DNA of 49,117 nt. Origin: Bacteroidales bacterium (GTDB taxonomy: Bacteria; Bacteroidota; Bacteroidia; Bacteroidales; VadinHA17). Below are positions 36,808-46,553 of the stretch, piece by piece. The number at the start of each line of letters is the position of its first letter. The stretch's first letter is position 1. A model generated the notes under the pieces. The model made no database searches. It was not told the DNA's origin and saw only the letters and a program-made list of their open reading frames with translations. The position numbers and the translations under genes were made by a program. The stretch is taken from assembly GCA_030596125.1 (NCBI GenBank), contig JAUVKT010000008.1, forward strand, positions 1 to 49,117, written 5' to 3'.

Positions 36808-38082
36808 CTACCGGTAAATCGTATTAACCACCTTATGACTTATAAGCCTGTCGTACCTCTCCATCGGGTCACGATAATAACAGAGGATCAAATAATCATT
36901 TTCGGTCTCGTAATGATTACCTTCAAATTCTGCTAAAGACGCTACAGATCCGTCTCCGGACTTTACAACATAAAGAAAGTTGTACCATCCCTGTTTTAAA
37001 AGAAGACTGCCTTCATAAGTATGTGTTTCAGGATTATAAAACATCCGGTTATCACTGTTAAACTTCCACCTGCTTAACTCCCCGAAAATATATACATCTC
37101 CGTTCAGAACAGGAAAATTACTTGGTAATGTGAAATATACCCAGACATAATCGGCATCACTATTCGGATCTACACCTTCCTGGTGAGCAATATAATACTT
37201 CCCGTTAAAATCCTGATTGTAGAAATACTGTCGTGATCCCCTGCTTTTTGAAGGGTAAAGGTTAACGTGCCCATAACCATACCTGTGTTCAATATTCTTT
37301 ACATATTCGCTCAGATACCGTAAGCTTTTAATATCGAAGTAACGGAATTCACTTCCCCCCGGAAAAATATTATTCGCTGAAAGATCATTGTATTCAAGGG
37401 TGAAGTTCCCTGTGAAATCAGCTGTTAAGTTCATCCTGGCATTATCCCACCTTCCATTTTGAAGAAGGGAGCAAAATATATTGTTATAAGGGTTTTGTAA
37501 TTCCATCGAAGAGTGATCAATGATAAAATCTATCTGCTGACCGGTCAGGTATGAGTCAGCAAGTTTCGATCTCATTGGTGTGGCACTTATATGAGAATTA
37601 TTTTCACTGATCATAAATCGTTTCACCAATACAGGGTTATCAGTATCACCATATGGATATACCTTTACCAGGTAATTGCCTGATATTTTGAATGAGACAT
37701 ATTCGTTGGGGAATGTAACCGAGTAATGTATATAGTTAACTGTAGTGTTAAATGATAACTCATAATTCTCTATCCGGTTCTCAGAAAAGCCATCAAGATA
37801 ATCGGTGTCAAAAATCTGACTCTGATTCCAGTCCTTGTCGCAGTGAATAAATGTGTAATAAAAGGTCTCTGTTTTGTCATCTAACAGATCAAAATGGAGC
37901 AGAAGTTTATCGTTTGAATTAAGGTCAATCACAGGATAGGAGAGATTCCATTCCTCCCTGTGAATTCTTGCACTTTTTATCTCGCCTGTTATATTCCCCT
38001 GTTCAATGTACCCTGATACCTGGCCTGACAAAACAAAACCTGAAAAAAAATACAAAAATACCGATAGAATATGCTTCCTCAT
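36808..38082 (-). CDS. DUF5103 / type IX secretion system plug-like protein
   Basis: Signal peptide; DDKTETFYYTFIHCDKDWNQSQIFDTDYLDGFSENRIENYELSFNTTVNYIHYSVTFPNE typical of DUF5103. Confidence 0.85.
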   Translation of the reverse strand: MRKHILSVFLYFFSGFVLSGQVSGYIEQGNITGEIKSARIHREEWNLSYPVIDLNSNDKLLLHFDLLDDKTETFYYTFIHCDKDWNQSQIFDTDYLDGFSENRIENYELSFNTTVNYIHYSVTFPNEYVSFKISGNYLVKVYPYGDTDNPVLVKRFMISENNSHISATPMRSKLADSYLTGQQIDFIIDHSSMELQNPYNNIFCSLLQNGRWDNARMNLTADFTGNFTLEYNDLSANNIFPGGSEFRYFDIKSLRYLSEYVKNIEHRYGYGHVNLYPSKSRGSRQYFYNQDFNGKYYIAHQEGVDPNSDADYVWVYFTLPSNFPVLNGDVYIFGELSRWKFNSDNRMFYNPETHTYEGSLLLKQGWYNFLYVVKSGDGSVASLAEFEGNHYETENDYLILCYYRDPMERYDRLISHKVVNTIYR

Positions 38083-38269
38083 TATCACATTGATCAAATC
38101 ATTTTAAAAGTAACGAAAAATAAACTGACCTATTATAGTAAAATTCATTATAATCATAATTCTATACTATGCTGCTGTAGTTTCAAATGAACTTTTATAA
38201 ATTGCAGCCTGTTATTCTATTTTATCAGGTACATCGTAATGTTCCTGGAGTAGGTTTCCCTGGTCTGTT

Positions 38270-38962
38270 ATGAATATTATTGAAGTTGAGAATATAAAAA
38301 TTGAGGTTTTAAGGAAACCTATCAGGAATATGTATTTACGGATTTACCCTCCTGATGGGAAGGTCGTAATATCAGCGCCGCATTTTATCACAGTAAAAGC
38401 TATCAGGTCATTTGCCGAACGAAAGGTTGGTTGGATTAAGAAACAACAGCAGAGGAGTAAAAATTCTATTCGTTATGTTCCGAAAAACTTTTTATCAGGA
38501 GAGGTACATACTGTTTTTGGTAAAGAGGCGATACTTGATGTTAATCTTTCCGATAAAAGGCGAGGTGTAATTTACAAAGACGGTGTAATACATCTATACA
38601 CAGGATTTAACTCCTCTGCAGATCAGAGAGAAAAATTGGTGAATGATTGGTACAGAAATATCCTGAAAGATTCTATCCCTCAGTATATAATAAAATGGGA
38701 GACTGAAATGAAGGTTAGTGTGGCTGATTTCAGGATTAAAAAGATGAAAACAAGATGGGGTACCTGTAATAACAGGGATAAACGAATTTGGATAAATACC
38801 GAACTTGCTAAAATGCCACCTTATCTGCTGGAATATATTGTTGTTCATGAAATGACCCACCTTATCGAACCATCACATAATAAGCGCTTCAGGTCTTTGA
38901 TGGATCAGTTTCTTCCGAATTGGAGAAGCCTGCGAAAAGAGCTTAGAGATAAATCGATATAA
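38270..38962 (+). CDS. YgjP-like/M48-type metallopeptidase (DUF45)
   Basis: RMKTRWGTCNNRDKRIWINTELAKMPPYLLEYIVVHEMTHLIEPSHNKRF (HExxH). Confidence 0.9.
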   Translation: MNIIEVENIKIEVLRKPIRNMYLRIYPPDGKVVISAPHFITVKAIRSFAERKVGWIKKQQQRSKNSIRYVPKNFLSGEVHTVFGKEAILDVNLSDKRRGVIYKDGVIHLYTGFNSSADQREKLVNDWYRNILKDSIPQYIIKWETEMKVSVADFRIKKMKTRWGTCNNRDKRIWINTELAKMPPYLLEYIVVHEMTHLIEPSHNKRFRSLMDQFLPNWRSLRKELRDKSI

Positions 38963-39035
38963 TTTTTTGATATTTTTTTACTTTTTATTTGCATTATGAA
39001 CATATGTGCATTATATTTGTAGTAAAATAGTTTAT

Positions 39036-39506
39036 ATGCCAAGACCTCAGAATAACAGGATTGTAAATGAGCCTCCTCTTTTCACCGAGTTTAAACCGGT
39101 AGGAGTGAACAGGCCTGATCTCGACCAGGTGCTGTTATCACTTGATGAACTGGAGGCTTTCAGACTGGCTGATAAACTAGGGTTTTCCCATGCTAATGCA
39201 GCTGATGAGATGGAGATATCAAGATCTACTTTCACCAGGCTTATCGAAAAGGCAAGAGAGAAGGTTGCCGATTTTATTATAAATGGAAAGATGCTGACAG
39301 TAGAGGGCGGAAACATCCATTTCAGAAAAAATATTATTCGTTGCAATAAATGTGGGTATATGTTTAAAATAAATATTAATAATATGATAACTGAGTGTCC
39401 GGCATGTCATTCACATGACCTGATAAACCTGGCCGGTGGCTTTGGTCATGGGAAATGCTGTAACAACAGGTATCGAAAAAGAGGAGGTAATTATGCCAAG
39501 AAATGA
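39036..39506 (+). CDS. DUF134 domain protein (HTH)
   Basis: MPRPQNNRIVNEPPLFTEFKPVG, LDELEAFRLADKLGFSHANAADEMEISRSTFTRLIEKAREKVADFIINGKML; CxxC...CxxC near C-terminus. Confidence 0.9.
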   Translation: MPRPQNNRIVNEPPLFTEFKPVGVNRPDLDQVLLSLDELEAFRLADKLGFSHANAADEMEISRSTFTRLIEKAREKVADFIINGKMLTVEGGNIHFRKNIIRCNKCGYMFKININNMITECPACHSHDLINLAGGFGHGKCCNNRYRKRGGNYAKK

Positions 39507-39801
39507 CAAAACCGGACCTATGGGATTAGGTCCGTTAACCGGAAGACGCATGGGAGTATGCGTCGGAGACGAAGGTTCTGTTTCAGGCAATAGTGTCTGG
39601 TTCGGCCGTGGATTCGGTCGCGGATTTGGCCGTGGATTTGGCGGTGGAAGAGGCCGTGGATTTGGAAGAGGATATGGTTATGGAGCCGGAGTGCCCGCTG
39701 CATATCCTTCAGATGAGAAAATATTAAAGAGTGAGATCGATATCCTGAAGGAACAAATATCACTCCTTGAGAAGAGATTGTCTGATCAGAAAAAAGATTA
39801 A
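39493..39801 (+). CDS. DUF5320-like Gly/Phe/Arg-rich protein
   Basis: MPRNDKTGPMGLGPLTGRRMGVC N-terminus, GFGRGFGRGFGGGRGRGFGRG repeats, C-terminal coiled coil; start at 39493. Confidence 0.85.
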   Translation: MPRNDKTGPMGLGPLTGRRMGVCVGDEGSVSGNSVWFGRGFGRGFGRGFGGGRGRGFGRGYGYGAGVPAAYPSDEKILKSEIDILKEQISLLEKRLSDQKKD

Positions 39802-39910
39802 CTATAGGATTAGAAACATAATCCTGATAGAATTTTATTAACTAATGATGCGGATCGTTTTGGATCAGTTAAGGTTTAAAATGATCCGCTTAAACTAAAA
39901 TAATATACTA

Positions 39911-40135
39911 ATGGAAGACAGATCAAAATTTGGAAACTCCGGTGCACCAGGACGTGGTCTTGGAAGAGGAGGAGGTAAAGGGCGAAACAGTGGTGGTGGT
40001 TTTGGAACCGGAGGCTACTGCGTTTGTGCAAAGTGCGGTGAGAAAGTTGCCCATCAGCAGGGAGTGAAATGTACTAATATCAAGTGCCCTTCATGTGGTA
40101 AAACAATGATAAGAGAAGAATTATTAGCGAAATAA
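39911..40135 (+). CDS. Small Gly-rich zinc-ribbon/rubredoxin-like protein
   Basis: CVCAKCGEKVAHQQGVKCTNIKCPSCGKTMIRE. Confidence 0.75.
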   Translation: MEDRSKFGNSGAPGRGLGRGGGKGRNSGGGFGTGGYCVCAKCGEKVAHQQGVKCTNIKCPSCGKTMIREELLAK

Positions 40136-40156
40136 ATATTGAGTATGATTAAAAAA

Positions 40157-40489
40157 ATGAAATTTGCAATACCTACTGTAAACGGGAAAATAACTGCTCA
40201 TTTCGGGCATTGCGACAGTTTTGCAGTAGTTGATGTTGAAGATAATAAAATTGTAAAAGAAGATTCTTTACAGCCTCCTGTGCATCAGCCGGGTGTTTAC
40301 CCAAAGTTTCTGGCTGATCAGGGTGTTAATGTAATTATCGCAGGGGGTATGGGACAGAAGGCACAGGATCTTTTTCATCAAAATAATATAGAGGTGCATA
40401 TGGGTGTGCAGATGGGAGATCCTGCTGACCTGGTAAATGATTACCTTTCAAACAGTCTCGGTACCGGTGATAACCTGTGTGATCATTAA
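40157..40489 (+). CDS. NifX/NifB-like dinitrogenase iron-molybdenum cofactor-binding protein
   Basis: KFAIPTVNGKITAHFGHCDSFAVVDVEDNKI, DQGVNVIIAGGMGQKAQDLFHQNNIEVHMGVQ; exact start uncertain (40139, 40145 or 40157). Confidence 0.88.
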   Translation: MKFAIPTVNGKITAHFGHCDSFAVVDVEDNKIVKEDSLQPPVHQPGVYPKFLADQGVNVIIAGGMGQKAQDLFHQNNIEVHMGVQMGDPADLVNDYLSNSLGTGDNLCDH

Positions 40490-40502
40490 TACATAGTCAT
40501 TG

Positions 40503-41366
40503 ATGAAGATAGCTATTGCCAGTGGCAAAGGAGGAACCGGTAAAACAACTCTGGCGACAAATCTTTCTGCTTTCCTGTCAGAGAGCGAGAAGGTTGTTCT
40601 TGCTGATCTGGATGTTGAAGAACCCAATTCCGGGCTGTTCCTAAAGGGAGATCTTGTTTTGGAAGAGGTCAGGTATAAGATGATCCCGAAGTGGAATGAA
40701 GATACCTGTACATTAAGTGGTAAATGCAGGGAGGTGTGTAACTTTAATGCGATTGTACAACTGGGACCCCGGATCTTGGTTCTACCCGAACTGTGTCATA
40801 GTTGTTATGCCTGCTCAGAGTTATGTCCTTCATCTTCACTGCCAATGACACCTCAGCGGATGGGTGTACTGAAGGAGTATAAGATAAATGATAACCTTAC
40901 TTTTGTCGAAAGCCGGCTTGATATTGGTCAGGAGCAGGCTGTACCGCTGATTATGCAGACTAATGATTTTATCGATCTTAATTTTGATAATACAACCATA
41001 AAGCTGTTTGATTCACCTCCCGGCGCTTCCTGTCCGGTTATTGAAGTAACAAAAGATGTTGATAAAGTAATTTTAATTACTGAACCTACACCCTTCGGTC
41101 TGCATGATCTTATAATTATTGTTGAAACCATGCGGGAACTGAAAAAGGATTTCGGAGTGGTAATTAATCGTTATGGTGTGGGTAATGATGATGTTATAGA
41201 CTATTGTAACCGTGAAGGTATTGATATAATTGCAAAAATATCCAATGACCGGCATATTGCTGAATTATACTCCGGTGGCGACCTGATATATGATAAGGTG
41301 CCAGCTGTCAGAGATGAACTGGAGAGAGTAAAAAGCTATATTTTTTCAGAAGGGGAGGGAATGTAA
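40503..41366 (+). CDS. MinD/Mrp-type P-loop ATPase with inserted ferredoxin domain (first copy)
   Basis: IASGKGGTGKTTLATNLSAFL, CTLSGKCREVCNF ... CHSCYACSELCPS, LFDSPPGASCPVIEV. Confidence 0.9.
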   Translation: MKIAIASGKGGTGKTTLATNLSAFLSESEKVVLADLDVEEPNSGLFLKGDLVLEEVRYKMIPKWNEDTCTLSGKCREVCNFNAIVQLGPRILVLPELCHSCYACSELCPSSSLPMTPQRMGVLKEYKINDNLTFVESRLDIGQEQAVPLIMQTNDFIDLNFDNTTIKLFDSPPGASCPVIEVTKDVDKVILITEPTPFGLHDLIIIVETMRELKKDFGVVINRYGVGNDDVIDYCNREGIDIIAKISNDRHIAELYSGGDLIYDKVPAVRDELERVKSYIFSEGEGM

Positions 41367-41367
41367 T

Positions 41368-42255
41368 ATGAAAGAGATAGTAGTAATATCCGGTAAGGGC
41401 GGTACAGGCAAAACATCAATAACAGCCTCGTTTGCTTACCTTGAAGGAGAGAATATTGTTGTGGCCGATTGTGATGTTGATGCGGCTGATATGCATTTAC
41501 TTTTGCAACCTGATTTCAAAATTGCTAAGGATTTTTATAGCGGAGAGTTGGCCGTAATAGATCAGGATGCATGTATTTATTGCGGTGAGTGTAAAACAGT
41601 ATGCCGGTTTGATGCTATACCTGTGGAAAATGGGATATATACGGTCGATCCGATAAGTTGTGAGGGATGTGGGTATTGTTCAAGAGTTTGTCCGGTCGAT
41701 GCCATAACCAATATTGATCTTCTGGTTGGTGAGTACTATATTTCTACAATAAAGACAAAGGCCACAATGGTTCATGCAAGGCTGGGTATTGCAGCTGATA
41801 ATTCAGGCAAACTGGTTGCCCAGGTAAAGAACAGTGCCCGTGAAGTTGCTGAAAAAGAGAAGAAAGAGCTGATTATTGTTGATGGTTCTCCCGGAATTGG
41901 ATGCCCGGTTGTTTCATCACTTACCGGTGCGCATTATGTTGTGCTGGTAGCAGAGCCTTCACTGTCCGGTTTACATGACCTTAAGAGAGTTAATGAGCTT
42001 GTAAAGATCTTTAAGATAGGAGTCGGTTGTATAATTAATAAGTCTGATATAAATCCGGGAATAACAGAGGATATTAAAACATTCCTGAAAGATGAAGATA
42101 TTACATTTATCTCCTCTCTTCCTTATGATGAGAGTTTCACGGAATCAATGACAAATGGAAAAGTAATTGTGGAGAACGGGAACGAAAATATTAAAGAGAT
42201 ATTAAAGAACAGTTGGGAAAAAATTAAAGAGTTAACTAATAATAAATCTGAATAA
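41368..42255 (+). CDS. MinD/Mrp-type P-loop ATPase with inserted ferredoxin domain (second copy)
   Basis: VISGKGGTGKTSITASFAYL, CIYCGECKTVCRFDAI ... CEGCGYCSRVCPVDAI, IVDGSPGIGCPVVSSL. Confidence 0.92.
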   Translation: MKEIVVISGKGGTGKTSITASFAYLEGENIVVADCDVDAADMHLLLQPDFKIAKDFYSGELAVIDQDACIYCGECKTVCRFDAIPVENGIYTVDPISCEGCGYCSRVCPVDAITNIDLLVGEYYISTIKTKATMVHARLGIAADNSGKLVAQVKNSAREVAEKEKKELIIVDGSPGIGCPVVSSLTGAHYVVLVAEPSLSGLHDLKRVNELVKIFKIGVGCIINKSDINPGITEDIKTFLKDEDITFISSLPYDESFTESMTNGKVIVENGNENIKEILKNSWEKIKELTNNKSE

Positions 42256-42256
42256 A

Positions 42257-42595
42257 ATGAGAATTGTATTTACGGCAAAAGGAACAGAGTGGGATTCAGA
42301 TATGGATCCCAGGTTTGGAAGAACTCAATACCTGTTAATATATGATGATAAAACCGATGATCTGGTTTCATTTGATAACAGGGAAATAGATAAAGAGGCT
42401 CACGGAGCAGGAACGAAAACGTCCCAGAGACTGTTTGATCTTAATCCTGATGTATTAATTACCGGCAACGGACCGGGAGGTAATGCACAGTCGATACTTG
42501 AGAGAACAAAGGTTGAGATTTATACAGGAGCTGGTGAAATGACTGTCAGGGAAGCATATGAAGCTTTTAAAAACAGTAAGTTACCAAAATATTGA
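42257..42595 (+). CDS. NifX/NifB-like dinitrogenase iron-molybdenum cofactor-binding protein
   Basis: MDPRFGRTQYLLIYDDKTDDLVSFDN, DLNPDVLITGNGPGGNAQSIL. Confidence 0.88.
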   Translation: MRIVFTAKGTEWDSDMDPRFGRTQYLLIYDDKTDDLVSFDNREIDKEAHGAGTKTSQRLFDLNPDVLITGNGPGGNAQSILERTKVEIYTGAGEMTVREAYEAFKNSKLPKY

Positions 42596-43047
42596 TTATG
42601 AAGGATTCAACCAGGATCGGGATTATTATCTGCGACCGGTACCGTGATTGTGCAGGAGGAAAATGTTTTCGTTCAATGAAAAACCGTGAGGGGGCATTCA
42701 ATATCTACGGAAAGGATCAGGAACTGGAGCTTGTTGGATATACTACCTGTCGTGGTTGTCCTGGAGGAAATATTGAGCATGCACCAGAGGAGATGATTAA
42801 GAATGGTGTCGATGTGATCCATTTTGCAACAGGCATGGTGGTAGGATATCCTCCATGCCCGTATATAAATCATTTTAAAAATTTTATTGAGGAGAAATGG
42901 GGTGTGAAAGTAGTAGTTGGAACGCATCCGATACCTGAAAAATATTATAAAACTCATACCAACCTTAAAACATGGGAGGGTCTTGAATGGGAAGATATTC
43001 TTAAGCCGGCCTTAGCAACTGAAGAGATAAGATTGGCTTATGATTAG
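42592..43047 (+). CDS. CGGC domain-containing protein
   Basis: IGIIICDRYRDCAGGKCFRSM, ELVGYTTCRGCPGGNIEHAPEEMIKNGVDVIHFATGMVVGYPPCPYINHF; ORF-track start 42592, later ATG at 42598 possible. Confidence 0.85.
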   Translation: MIMKDSTRIGIIICDRYRDCAGGKCFRSMKNREGAFNIYGKDQELELVGYTTCRGCPGGNIEHAPEEMIKNGVDVIHFATGMVVGYPPCPYINHFKNFIEEKWGVKVVVGTHPIPEKYYKTHTNLKTWEGLEWEDILKPALATEEIRLAYD

Positions 43048-43082
43048 CAGGTAGTAGGAGCCTGTTTGAGTTTAGTTGTGTA

Positions 43083-43132
43083 AGCTGCCGGGTTATAAAA
43101 TTGATTTTTGACCTGGCAGCTTTTTCTTTTTT
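43083..43132 (+). terminator. Rho-independent terminator closing the ORP-like gene cluster
   Basis: AGCTGCCGGGT ... ACCTGGCAGCT stem followed by TTTTTCTTTTTT. Confidence 0.8.
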
Positions 43133-43307
43133 CACTCATAGGGTAAGCGTAAAAAATGTGTTGTATAGTATATAAAAAAATAGTAACCAATGATTTTTGG
43201 AGCATCAATGAAAATTGTGATATTTGTGATAATTTTGTGTTAAGAAAATAACATCTCTCTATGTCTATTAAGTTTCAATACGTTTTTCTAATTATTAATA
43301 ACTCTGT

Positions 43308-44657
43308 ATGTCTAAACAAATCAAGTTAAGAAAAGGGTTGGATATCAGACTTGAAGGCAAGGCCGATAAAATTCTGATACCCGAGGAGAAGCCTGGCAGG
43401 TATGCTGTTAAGCCGGTCGATTTTCCCGGGTTGATCCCTAAAATGTGTATCAAGCCGGGAGAAACGGTGAAGGCAGGCACACCTCTGTTTTTTGATAAGC
43501 AGAAACCTGATATTAAGTACACATCACCGGTAAGTGGAACCCTCACCGATGTAGTAAGAGGAGAAAGAAGAAAAATAATGGAGGTGGTAATTGAAGCAAA
43601 TGGTGATGAATATGTCGATTTTGGGAAAGCAGATATTGAGACTCTGAACAGGGATAAAATTGTATCCAAAATCCTTGAATCGGGATTGTGGCCTGCAATA
43701 AGACAGAGACCGTATCATGTGGTTGCCAACCCAACTGAAACGCCCAAATCTGTTTTTGTGAGCGGGTTTGATACAGCACCCCTGTCAGCCGACTTTGATT
43801 TTATTATCGATCACCTTTCTGAAGATCTTTACAGAGCAGGGATAACAGTACTTAATAAACTAACTGACGGACCTGTTCACCTGGGTCTGGGAGCTAACAC
43901 AACCTCTAATATTCTTAAGAATACACCGGGAGTTGAGACTCATTATTTTAAAGGTCCGCACCCCGCTGGTAATATTGGAATACAGATACATCATATTGAT
44001 CCGGTAAATAAAGGAGAGGTGGTCTGGTATGTAAATCTTCAGGATGTAGTTAACCTCGGACGGCTTTTTGCTGAAGGAGTATATGCCCCTGAAAAAATTG
44101 TTGCCTTATCCGGCCCGGAAGTTGATAAACCAAGATACCATCGCACCAGAACGGGGGCATTAATCTCTACTATTATCACGAATAATATTACATCTGATAA
44201 TGTAAGATATATAAGTGGAAATGTATTGACAGGCTCTAAAATTGAATCAGGTGGTTTTATTGGATTCTATGATTCTTCCATCACTGTTATCCCGGAAGGC
44301 AACCATCATGAGTTCTTTGGCTGGATAATGCCGGGTCTTAACAAATTCAGTATTTCACGCACATTTCTTACATGGCTGATGGTCAATAAAAACTATAAGC
44401 TTGACACTAACTTTCATGGTGGGGAGAGAGCTTTTGTGATGACCGGACAATATGAGAAGGTGCTTCCAATGGACATTCACCCGATGCAATTGCTTAAATC
44501 CATACTGGTTGAAGATATTGATCGTATGGAGCAGCTGGGGATTTATGAGATAGCAGAGGAAGATTTTGCTCTTTGTGAATTTATCTGTTCTTCCAAGATA
44601 GAAATTCAGTCGATTGTTCGTACAGGACTCGACCTGATGGTTAGGGAGATGAGTTAG
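43308..44657 (+). CDS. nqrA: Na+-translocating NADH:quinone reductase subunit A
   Basis: KQIKLRKGLDIRLEGKADK, CIKPGETVKAGTPLFFDKQKPDIKYTSPVSGTLTDVVRGERRKIMEVVIE; first gene of nqrA-F. Confidence 0.96.
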   Translation: MSKQIKLRKGLDIRLEGKADKILIPEEKPGRYAVKPVDFPGLIPKMCIKPGETVKAGTPLFFDKQKPDIKYTSPVSGTLTDVVRGERRKIMEVVIEANGDEYVDFGKADIETLNRDKIVSKILESGLWPAIRQRPYHVVANPTETPKSVFVSGFDTAPLSADFDFIIDHLSEDLYRAGITVLNKLTDGPVHLGLGANTTSNILKNTPGVETHYFKGPHPAGNIGIQIHHIDPVNKGEVVWYVNLQDVVNLGRLFAEGVYAPEKIVALSGPEVDKPRYHRTRTGALISTIITNNITSDNVRYISGNVLTGSKIESGGFIGFYDSSITVIPEGNHHEFFGWIMPGLNKFSISRTFLTWLMVNKNYKLDTNFHGGERAFVMTGQYEKVLPMDIHPMQLLKSILVEDIDRMEQLGIYEIAEEDFALCEFICSSKIEIQSIVRTGLDLMVREMS

Positions 44658-44679
44658 TAATTAAAGTATTGCCTAAGTA

Positions 44680-45837
44680 ATGAAAGCATTAAGAAAACAA
44701 ATAGATAAGATCAAGCCCCACTTTGAGAAGGGAGGGAAACTTTCAATGTTTCACTCATTCTTTGATGCGGTGGAGGCTCTGATATTTGTTCCTGACACTG
44801 TTACAACCAGAGGCTCTCATATTCGCGATGGAGCGGATTTGAAGAGAGTCATGATAACCGTATGGATAGCACTGGTTCCGGCAGTTCTTTTTGGGATCTA
44901 TAATATCGGATTACAACACAGCCTTTCCATAGGCATTGAACCGGTCTTCTGGGATATGATATGGTTCGGCTTTCTTAAATTTCTTCCACTTGCCCTTGTT
45001 AGCTATGCCGTAGGGTTGGGAGTGGAAATATATTTTGCCCAGATAAAAGGTCATGAGGTGAACGAAGGGTTCTTTGTTACAGGTTTACTGATCCCTCTTA
45101 TTGTACCTGTTGATGTGCCACTATGGCAACTTGCATTAGCTGTATTGTTTTCAGTGATAATTGGTAAGGAGGTTTTTGGTGGAACAGGGATGAATATTCT
45201 TAACCCTGCACTTGTCACCAGGGCTTTTCTCTTTTTCAGCTATCCGAAATGGATGTCAGGTGATTCGGTATGGGTATCCGGCATGGTTAAAGGAGAAAGT
45301 ATAGTTGATGGTTTTTCCGGGGCAACACCCCTGGCACAGGCAGCTGCTCATCAGGTAGAGTCAATGCCTTCCGCTCTGGAGATGATAATAGGTACTATAC
45401 CCGGATCAATCGGTGAAACATCTTTTATTGCCATTATGATCGGTGCTGCGATTTTGGTTTTTACCGGAGTGGGAAGCTGGAAGATTATTGTTAGTGTATT
45501 TGCCGGCGGAATGGGTATGGGATTATTACTGAATACATTTGCTACTAATCCCTATATGGAACTTCCGGCATATTATCACCTGATAATGGGTGGATTTGCA
45601 TTTGGTGCAGTATTTATGGCTACAGATCCGGTGACTGCAACACAAACTGAAACGGGGAAGTGGATATACGGTCTCTTAACAGGTATTCTTGCAGTACTTA
45701 TCCGGGTATTAAACCCGGCATTTCCCGAAGGGATGATGCTGGCTATACTGTTTATGAATGTCTTTGCTCCACTTATTGATCATTATGTTGTGGAAGCAAA
45801 TATTAAAAGAAGATTAAAACGTGCAATAAGCAAATAA
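44680..45837 (+). CDS. nqrB: Na+-translocating NADH:quinone reductase subunit B
   Basis: Membrane protein; TTRGSHIRDGADLKRVMITVWIALVPA, FSGATPLAQA flavinylation motif. Confidence 0.96.
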   Translation: MKALRKQIDKIKPHFEKGGKLSMFHSFFDAVEALIFVPDTVTTRGSHIRDGADLKRVMITVWIALVPAVLFGIYNIGLQHSLSIGIEPVFWDMIWFGFLKFLPLALVSYAVGLGVEIYFAQIKGHEVNEGFFVTGLLIPLIVPVDVPLWQLALAVLFSVIIGKEVFGGTGMNILNPALVTRAFLFFSYPKWMSGDSVWVSGMVKGESIVDGFSGATPLAQAAAHQVESMPSALEMIIGTIPGSIGETSFIAIMIGAAILVFTGVGSWKIIVSVFAGGMGMGLLLNTFATNPYMELPAYYHLIMGGFAFGAVFMATDPVTATQTETGKWIYGLLTGILAVLIRVLNPAFPEGMMLAILFMNVFAPLIDHYVVEANIKRRLKRAISK

Positions 45838-45848
45838 ATGATTTCGCT

Positions 45849-46550
45849 ATGAGACAATTTAGTAACAGATATATTTTTATGTTCGCGACAGTCATGGTTG
45901 CTATAGTCGCACTGGTGCTATCCTCAGCAGCACTGCTCCTTCAGCCACGGCAGGAACGTAATGCGGAAATTGAGAAAAAGCGTAATATCCTTGCTTCAGT
46001 AGGTGTGGAGACTATAAGTACTGATACCGAGGAACTGTATGCAAAGTATATTACAGGCAGCTTCGTTATCAATTATAAAGCTGAAAAGGTTGACGGAATA
46101 GACCCATTTGAGGTTGAGGTGAAGAAAGAACAGAGGAAACCAATTGAAGAGCAGGTATTTCCGGTTTTCATGGCTACACTCGATAATGGTAAAAACAGTG
46201 TTATTATGCCTCTTGAGGGAAAAGGGCTGTGGGGACCATTATACGGATATATTTCACTTAACGATGATAACAGGTCCATTTATGGTGTTACATTCGATCA
46301 TAAAGCTGAGACACCCGGGCTGGGGGCAGAAATAAATACCTCATGGTTTGAAGATATGTTTGCCAATAAATTTCTCTTTGATGGAGATGAATTTGTTGGA
46401 ATACTGGTACAAAAGGGTGGAGCTGACCCCGGGGATATTCATGCTGTAGATGCAATTTCGGGTGGAACGATAACAAGTAAAGCACTCGAGAAGATGGTTT
46501 ATGACTGTATGATTAACTATGTTGAATATTTGAAAAATAACAGTAAGTAA
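45849..46550 (+). CDS. nqrC: Na+-translocating NADH:quinone reductase subunit C
   Basis: KGLWGPLYGYISL, AETPGLGAEI, VDAISGGTITSKAL flavinylation-site region. Confidence 0.95.
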   Translation: MRQFSNRYIFMFATVMVAIVALVLSSAALLLQPRQERNAEIEKKRNILASVGVETISTDTEELYAKYITGSFVINYKAEKVDGIDPFEVEVKKEQRKPIEEQVFPVFMATLDNGKNSVIMPLEGKGLWGPLYGYISLNDDNRSIYGVTFDHKAETPGLGAEINTSWFEDMFANKFLFDGDEFVGILVQKGGADPGDIHAVDAISGGTITSKALEKMVYDCMINYVEYLKNNSK

Positions 46551-46553
46551 GAT

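Noticed and set aside
39036-43047. Nitrogen-fixation (nif) cluster
   Set aside because: NifX/NifB-like domains are present but no nifHDK, nifEN or full NifB; ORP-like interpretation fits better
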